In this document: piece by piece, positions 58,981 to 64,000 of the stretch
Position numbering within the stretch: position 1 is the stretch's first letter
How the letters are laid out: each line of letters starts with the position of its first letter
Assembly (NCBI RefSeq): GCF_021391395.1
Contig: NZ_CP090059.1
Location: 1,163,001-1,227,000, forward strand
DNA from: Sphingomonas cannabina
GTDB taxonomy: Bacteria; Pseudomonadota; Alphaproteobacteria; Sphingomonadales; Sphingomonadaceae
Direction of reading: 5' to 3'
DNA length: 64,000 bases
Position numbers and translations under genes: made by a program
The notes under the pieces: model-generated
Databases searched by the model: none
Told to the model about the DNA's origin: nothing
The model's input: only the letters and a program-made list of their open reading frames with translations

Positions 58981-61900
58981 TCAGAATCCGTGGCTCAGCT
59001 CGATCGGCTTCCAATGACCGAACAGGTCGTCGACGAAATCGCCGAAGTCGTCGAGCACGCCGCCGAGGCCAGGCTGATGGTCCGAATATTCGTCAGGCCC
59101 GGCAAATTTGACCAGCTTTGGATCGCCGACCCCGAGCAAAGTGACGCTGGTGCCGAGGCTCAGCGTCAGGACCAGGTCCTTCGTGCCGTCGCGGTCGACG
59201 TCCTTCACACTGGTGCCGCGGACGGTGACGCCGTCGTCGAGGATGATCCGGTCCTCGGCGGTGTCGAAGTCGCCGATCGTGTCGCTGCCTTCGATGCGGC
59301 CGAAGTGGAAGCTGTCGGCACCCGCGCCGCCCCACAACATGTCGTTGCCGAGGCCGCCGAACAGCACGTCCCGGCCGTCGCCGCCCGAAAGCGTGTCGTT
59401 GCCGAGATCGCCGAACAGCACGTCGTTGCCGGTCCCGCCGCCCAGCTTGTCGTTGCCGAGGCCGCCGTCGAGCCAATCGTGGCCGTCGAGCCCGTTCAGC
59501 GTATCGTTGCCGAGGCTGCCCGACAGCCTGTCCTCGCCGGCGGTGCCGTTCAGCGTATCGGCGAAGATCGAGCCGGTGCGCGTGACGCCGTCGGCGATGC
59601 CGGTGACGTTGACGCTCACCGTCGCGGTGCTGGCGAGGCCGTTGCCGTCGGTGACGGTGTAGCTGAACGTATCGACCGCGACGGCGCCGCTCGCCAGCGC
59701 GTCGAACGCATCGGCGTCGGCGACATATTGCAGCGTCTGGTGCGCCGGATCGAAGATGAGGTGGCCCAGCGTGCCGCTGGTGTCGACCGCGCTGATCGAG
59801 AGCGTCTGGCCGGCGTCGACGTCGCTATCGTTACCGAGCAGCGTCGCCCAGAGGTTGGCGCTCGTCGCATCCTCGTTGACCGCGACCGTATCGGCACCCG
59901 CGACCGGGGCTTCGTTGACGTCGCCGACCGCGATCGTGAAGTTCTGCTGGATGCTGGCGCCGGCGCTGTCGGTCACCTTGGCGACAATGGCGTAGCTGGC
60001 GATCGCCTCGTGATCGAGCGCTGCGGTGGTGGTGATCACCCCCGTCGCGGCATCGACCGCGAACAGCCCGCTGGCATTGTCGAGCAGCGCATAGGTCAGC
60101 GTGTCATTGGTCGTGTCGGTGGCCGAGAGCGTACCGACCACGGTGCCGGCCGGCAGGTTCTCCGCCACGCTCGCGTGGTCGAGTACCAGGTCGGTCGGCG
60201 CCGCGCCGAGCGCCAGCAGCGCGAGCTGCGGGTCGTGGTCGGTCGGCCGGCTGCCGGTGATCTGCGAGTTGAGATGCACCGAATCATATTGCGCGCCGCC
60301 GAGCAGACCGCCGGTGACGAGGATGTTGTCGATCTGCTGGGCGTTGCCCTCGAACAGGTAGCTGTAGCGCTCCTCCTCGGGCAGCAGCGTGTTGAGGTTG
60401 GTCAGCACGCCGCCCTTGGCGGAATCGGTGAGCTGCGTCTGGGCATCCTCGAAGTAGAAGCCGTTCCAGTCGCCGAGCACCGCGATGTTCATCGCCGGAT
60501 CGTCGGCGAGATGCTCCTGGATATAGGCTTTGACCCCCGCCGCCTGCGCGGTGCGGGCGGCGTCGCCGGCATTGTCGGCGGGCTGATTGTTGCCGAGCAG
60601 CGGATCGCTGCCGAGGCGTGAAGTGAGGTGGACATTGATCGTGGTGATCGTCTGGCCGGCGAACCCGAACTGCGCGACCAGCGGGCTGCGGGTGCCGGCA
60701 TAGGCCGTGCCGGTGATCAGCTCGGCGCTGCCGTCGATATAGTCAACGCGGTCGAGATTATAGAGATAACCGTTGCGGATGTTGCCGCCCGGCTCGCCGC
60801 CGGTTGAGCCGGCCACGGTCGGCGCGACCTCGACATAGGCATAGTGCAGGCCCGACGCCTCGTAGATCGCGTCGATCAGGCCCTGCGCCGTGACCGTGCC
60901 CGATAGGTCCGGACCCGAGCCGGCGCCGTCCGCGTCCTGGACCTCCTGGACCGCGACGATGTCCGGCGCCTTTAGGCTGTAGACGATGTCGTTCGCGAGG
61001 ATGTCGAACTTGTTGTCCGACGTATCGAGATTCTCGAGGTTGTAGGTCGCGATCGACAGGTGGTTCGCGTCGCCGGCGAGCGTCGAGCTTTCCCGGCCGA
61101 GCGTCACGTCCTTGGTGACGGTGACCGCCTCGGTCGCGATCACCTCATATTGGTCGAAGGAATAGTTGACGACGCCGGTGACGCTGCTCAGCTGGTCGCC
61201 GATCGTGTAGCCCGGCGCGAAGCCGGAGAAGATCGCGCTGTCGTCGTCGATCTGGATCTTCTCGGGGTTGTAGTCGCCCGGCGCGATGGTGATGCCGCCG
61301 CGGTCGTTCATGCCGGTGGCGCCGGCGCCGTGCGAGGCGACGACGTCGGTCTCGCCGAACGCGTTGGTGTTCGACACGGCCTGCGGCACGTCGATGGTGA
61401 CGCGCATCCCCTCGAGCGATTCCCAGAAGTCGAGACCGTCGTGCGCGGGGTCGAAGCTGGCGAAATTGTCATCCTCGATCACCTCGGTCGGCGGCAGGAT
61501 GCCGTCCGCGCCGATCAGCACCGCAGCCGGCAGCGCGTTGCCCGTGCTCTCGACATTGATCGTCGGCGCGGTGATCTCGGTGACGGTGAGCCCCTGCGCG
61601 TCGCCCGCGAACTCGGACACGGTGCCGCTGACCGACAGGCCGTCGCCGACATGGACCGTGGGCGCCGAGCCGGTGAAGACGAAGACGGCGTCCGAGGTCG
61701 CGGCATTCCCGTCGCCCTGGGCGGACTGGAGATAGAAGCCGTTGCTGTCGACCGCGGTGACGATGCCGGTGGTGGTGACGCTCTGGCCGACATAGGCCGA
61801 CTGGTGGCCCTCGCCCTGAATCGCGCCGATCGACAGCGCGATCGGGTCGTCGTTGGTGATGATGCCGACCGCATGGGCATCGTCGACGACCACGTCGCCG

Positions 61901-63615
61901 GTGGTGGTACCGAGCGTGACCGACAGCGTCTCGTTGGCCTCGCCGATCGTGTCGCCCTTGATCGGGATCACGATCTGCTTCGAGGTCTCGCCCGCCGCGA
62001 AGCTGATCGTGCCGGCGAGCGCGGCGCCGGCAGCGAGGTCGTCGGCGGTGGCGGTGCCGTCGAGATTGACCGCATAGCCGACGCTCGCCGCGAGCGCGGT
62101 GCCGCCCGCGCGATGGACGGTGAACACCAGGTTCGAGACGCCGTCGTCACCCTCGACCGTGCGCGCGTCGTCGATGCGCAGGTGGCCGGTGCCGGTCGGC
62201 GGCAGGAAGGTCTGGCCGGCGTTGACGCCGCCGAAGCTGTCGTCGGCGCCTTCGACCCAGGTGAAGTCGGCGGCGCTCGAGCCGGTGCCGGCGAGCTGCA
62301 GCGACAGCCCGGCGCCCGGCGCCGGCTCCTCCGACACGCCGATGTCGGTGCTGGTCACGCCCGCGGCGGGCGTGCCGGCGGCGGCGGTAAAGGTGCCTTC
62401 GTAGGACAGCAGCTGAATCACGGTGCCGTCGGGCGCGATCAGCGCGACGCCGTCGGCAGCACCGTTCTGCAGCCCGTTCACCGGATAGCTGAACGAGACG
62501 GCGCCGAAGCCGTTGCCCTCGTCGTCGATCACCCCCGACAGAGCGGTGGTGGTGTAGCTCGGCGCGGCGTCGGGGGTGTTGCTGCCGTTGTAGAGAACCA
62601 GCTTGTAGCCGCTGAGGTCGGTCCCGGCGGCACCGGCGATCTCGATCGCCTCGCCGACGTCGGTGCCCGAATTGTCGTAGTGGATCTCGTTGATGAAGAC
62701 ATTGGCCGGCGTCGCGGGCGGCGCCGCGTCGTCGTTGGTGATCGTGCCCGTCGCGCTCGCGTCGCCGAGCGTCGCGCCGCCCTGCGGATTGCCGAGCGTC
62801 ACGGTGAAAGTCTCGTTGCCCTCGAAGCCGGTATCGCCCCGGACGGCGATGCGCACCTCGGCGGTGGTGGCGCCGTCGGCGAAGGTGACGGTGCCGGTGG
62901 TCGGGATGCCGGCGGCGAAGTCGCTCGCGTCGGCCGCGCCGACGCCGCTCCCGAGCGCCAGCGACCAGGTCGCCGAGACGGCACCCGCGCTGCCCTCCGC
63001 CCGCGTGACGGTGAAGATGATCTCGTGCGTGCCGCTGTCGCCCTCGGCCACGGTCGCGTCGGCGATGCCGAGCGTGCCGGCCGACGGCGGAACGATGCCG
63101 CCGAAGCTCTGGCCGACGTTGACCGCGCCCGGCGTGTCGTCGGCGATCAGCGACCAGCCGAAATCACTCGCCCCGGTGCCGCTGCCGGTGAGACCGATCG
63201 AGGTGCCGGCCTGCGCGCCGTCCTCGTAGACGCCCACGTTGGTGCTGGTCATGCCCGCGGCGGGACCGTCTGCGGCGGTGAAGCTGCCTTCCCAGCTCAG
63301 GAACTGCACCACTGCGCCGCTCGCGTCGACCAGCGCGACGCCGTCGGGCTCCCCCGCGGCGCCGCTGCCGCCGTTCTGGATGCCGTTGGCCGGGTAGGCG
63401 ATGCGGATCGCGCCGAAGCCGTTCTGCTGGTCGGCGATGGTGCCGCTCAGCGTGACCGTGTTGTAGGCGGTGCGCTGCGAGGGATTGCCGTTGTAGAGGA
63501 CGAGCTTCCAACCGGTCAGGTCGGTGCCGGCGACGCCGGCGATCTCGACGAACTCCCCGGCGTCGGTGCCGGCGCTGTCATAATGGATTTCGTTGATGAA
63601 CGCGTTGGCTGGCAT
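58981..63615 (-). CDS. Large RTX-type extracellular nuclease (ExeM/NucH-like)
   Basis: A 1544-residue secreted protein. In order it has a lamin-tail-like domain (about 1-150; 'FINEIHYDSAGTDAGEFVEI'), Calx-beta repeat, second lamin-tail domain ('FINEIHYDNSGTDVGEAIEI') and second Calx-beta. An OB-like region and an endonuclease/exonuclease/phosphatase domain follow (about 845-1130; 'LSIATYNLENLDTSDNKF', 'DIVAVQEVQDADG', 'IAVLGDWNGFYFED', 'DHDPQLA'). Next come a cadherin-like and VCBS-like pair, RTX nonapeptides (about 1348-1435; 'GGLGNDKLGGGTGNDVLFGD') and a C-terminal secretion region. There is no N-terminal signal peptide, as expected for type I secretion. ATG 63615 has 'gggggagga' upstream. 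It may digest extracellular DNA. Confidence 0.92.
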   Translation of the reverse strand: MPANAFINEIHYDSAGTDAGEFVEIAGVAGTDLTGWKLVLYNGNPSQRTAYNTVTLSGTIADQQNGFGAIRIAYPANGIQNGGSGAAGEPDGVALVDASGAVVQFLSWEGSFTAADGPAAGMTSTNVGVYEDGAQAGTSIGLTGSGTGASDFGWSLIADDTPGAVNVGQSFGGIVPPSAGTLGIADATVAEGDSGTHEIIFTVTRAEGSAGAVSATWSLALGSGVGAADASDFAAGIPTTGTVTFADGATTAEVRIAVRGDTGFEGNETFTVTLGNPQGGATLGDASATGTITNDDAAPPATPANVFINEIHYDNSGTDVGEAIEIAGAAGTDLSGYKLVLYNGSNTPDAAPSYTTTALSGVIDDEGNGFGAVSFSYPVNGLQNGAADGVALIAPDGTVIQLLSYEGTFTAAAGTPAAGVTSTDIGVSEEPAPGAGLSLQLAGTGSSAADFTWVEGADDSFGGVNAGQTFLPPTGTGHLRIDDARTVEGDDGVSNLVFTVHRAGGTALAASVGYAVNLDGTATADDLAAGAALAGTISFAAGETSKQIVIPIKGDTIGEANETLSVTLGTTTGDVVVDDAHAVGIITNDDPIALSIGAIQGEGHQSAYVGQSVTTTGIVTAVDSNGFYLQSAQGDGNAATSDAVFVFTGSAPTVHVGDGLSVSGTVSEFAGDAQGLTVTEITAPTINVESTGNALPAAVLIGADGILPPTEVIEDDNFASFDPAHDGLDFWESLEGMRVTIDVPQAVSNTNAFGETDVVASHGAGATGMNDRGGITIAPGDYNPEKIQIDDDSAIFSGFAPGYTIGDQLSSVTGVVNYSFDQYEVIATEAVTVTKDVTLGRESSTLAGDANHLSIATYNLENLDTSDNKFDILANDIVYSLKAPDIVAVQEVQDADGAGSGPDLSGTVTAQGLIDAIYEASGLHYAYVEVAPTVAGSTGGEPGGNIRNGYLYNLDRVDYIDGSAELITGTAYAGTRSPLVAQFGFAGQTITTINVHLTSRLGSDPLLGNNQPADNAGDAARTAQAAGVKAYIQEHLADDPAMNIAVLGDWNGFYFEDAQTQLTDSAKGGVLTNLNTLLPEEERYSYLFEGNAQQIDNILVTGGLLGGAQYDSVHLNSQITGSRPTDHDPQLALLALGAAPTDLVLDHASVAENLPAGTVVGTLSATDTTNDTLTYALLDNASGLFAVDAATGVITTTAALDHEAIASYAIVAKVTDSAGASIQQNFTIAVGDVNEAPVAGADTVAVNEDATSANLWATLLGNDSDVDAGQTLSISAVDTSGTLGHLIFDPAHQTLQYVADADAFDALASGAVAVDTFSYTVTDGNGLASTATVSVNVTGIADGVTRTGSIFADTLNGTAGEDRLSGSLGNDTLNGLDGHDWLDGGLGNDKLGGGTGNDVLFGDLGNDTLSGGDGRDVLFGGLGNDMLWGGAGADSFHFGRIEGSDTIGDFDTAEDRIILDDGVTVRGTSVKDVDRDGTKDLVLTLSLGTSVTLLGVGDPKLVKFAGPDEYSDHQPGLGGVLDDFGDFVDDLFGHWKPIELSHGF

Positions 63616-64000
63616 CGAAATTCCTCCCCCTCAGGAATGCTGCGAACCGCTCGGGCCTTCGGCGAGCGTACCGGTGATCCGCCGTCGCTAGGTCCGGTCT
63701 ATGACAAGGATATTGCGCCCCTCGCTTGTCGAGCAGGCATGACGATGCATCGCGAGGCGACCGGCGAGAAGGGTTCCAAGGCAGAGGGTGCGAACGGCTG
63801 GTCGCTCGAATCGGGCTGCTCGTCGCCTGTCACCGGTGGACATGGCATAGCCGACCGATAACCGATTGTTCCAACGACGTTTGTTGCCGCAGTGCGGCAT
63901 CAAATCCGGCTTGACCGCGGTTGCCGGCGAGCCCTAGCTTCCGATCCTGTCTTTCCAGCCGCCCCCATTTCGGGCCGGCCAATGGAGCGGGTTATGCGAT
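63616..64000. other. 385-bp terminal region without a supported gene
   Basis: The strip holds the 5' region of the nuclease gene and beyond it no coding frame with family motifs. Visible elements are a perfect 15-bp palindrome 'tgccgca-g-tgcggca' (63885-63899) and a possible forward promoter, 'ttgacc' (63911-63916) and 'tagctt' (63935-63940), 18 bp apart. An ATG at 63995 preceded by 'ggag' could be the first codon of the next gene, which runs off the window. Confidence 0.5.

Overview
This 64-kb, high-GC window is a chromosomal segment that most resembles Sphingomonadales (Sphingomonas or a close relative). This rests on gene order and family type, not on a database search. The pointers are ruvB-ybgC-tolQRAB-pal gene order, a plant-type glutamate-cysteine ligase, several TonB-dependent receptors, many small peptidase and transport genes, and a very high density of palindromic intergenic repeats. 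No rRNA, tRNA, CRISPR array, insertion sequence or phage gene was recognised.

Layout. 1-5.4 kb: 3' end of ruvB, then ybgC and the complete Tol-Pal envelope system; an intergenic repeat sits between the tolB ribosome binding site and its signal peptide. 5.5-7.0 kb: an SPFH-domain membrane protein with a ribbon-helix-helix protein and two tiny membrane proteins, tightly coupled. 7.2-12.3 kb: secreted S1/P1 nuclease, isoaspartyl peptidase, then a membrane-bound LytTR regulator flanked by two paralogous acyltransferases. 12.3-28.0 kb: housekeeping and accessory genes (DUF3089 hydrolase, ispG, DUF1345, EamA-GNAT-SMR-TfoX run, ppa, M61 peptidase, ICMT-like protein, gshA, rsmE, ubiA, pmbA/tldE, a CysQ-like phosphatase), punctuated by repeats and a 270-bp nested inverted-repeat element. 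28.2-29.6 kb: an O-methyltransferase divergent from a TetR regulator.

29.7-35.3 kb is a copper island: copA-copB on one strand, a copper P1B-ATPase and a CueR-like regulator on the other. Two back-to-back promoters with 19-bp spacers and dyads lie between them, the hallmark of MerR-family control. 35.5-46.2 kb is a sugar/sugar-acid catabolic locus: acid-sugar dehydratase, IclR regulator, DHDPS-family lyase, TonB receptor, SDR dehydrogenase, 2-dehydro-3-deoxygalactonokinase, ACS-type MFS transporter and SMP-30 lactonase. Together they outline lactone formation, hydrolysis, dehydration and phosphorylation of an aldose; the canonical phosphate aldolase DgoA is not in the window.

46.3-52.5 kb holds a 1102-residue protein joining a glycosidase-like domain, a polysaccharide deacetylase and a GT2 synthase. 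It is translationally coupled to a MipA/OmpV porin-like protein and followed by a two-component system, so it is a candidate envelope polysaccharide unit. 52.6-55.1 kb is a second TonB receptor. It is followed by an AT-rich island and a frameshifted glycerate kinase remnant. 55.8-63.6 kb is a type I secretion cassette (membrane fusion protein and ABC exporter) beside a 1544-residue RTX-type extracellular nuclease that is its likely cargo. The last 385 bp contain no gene that can be supported.
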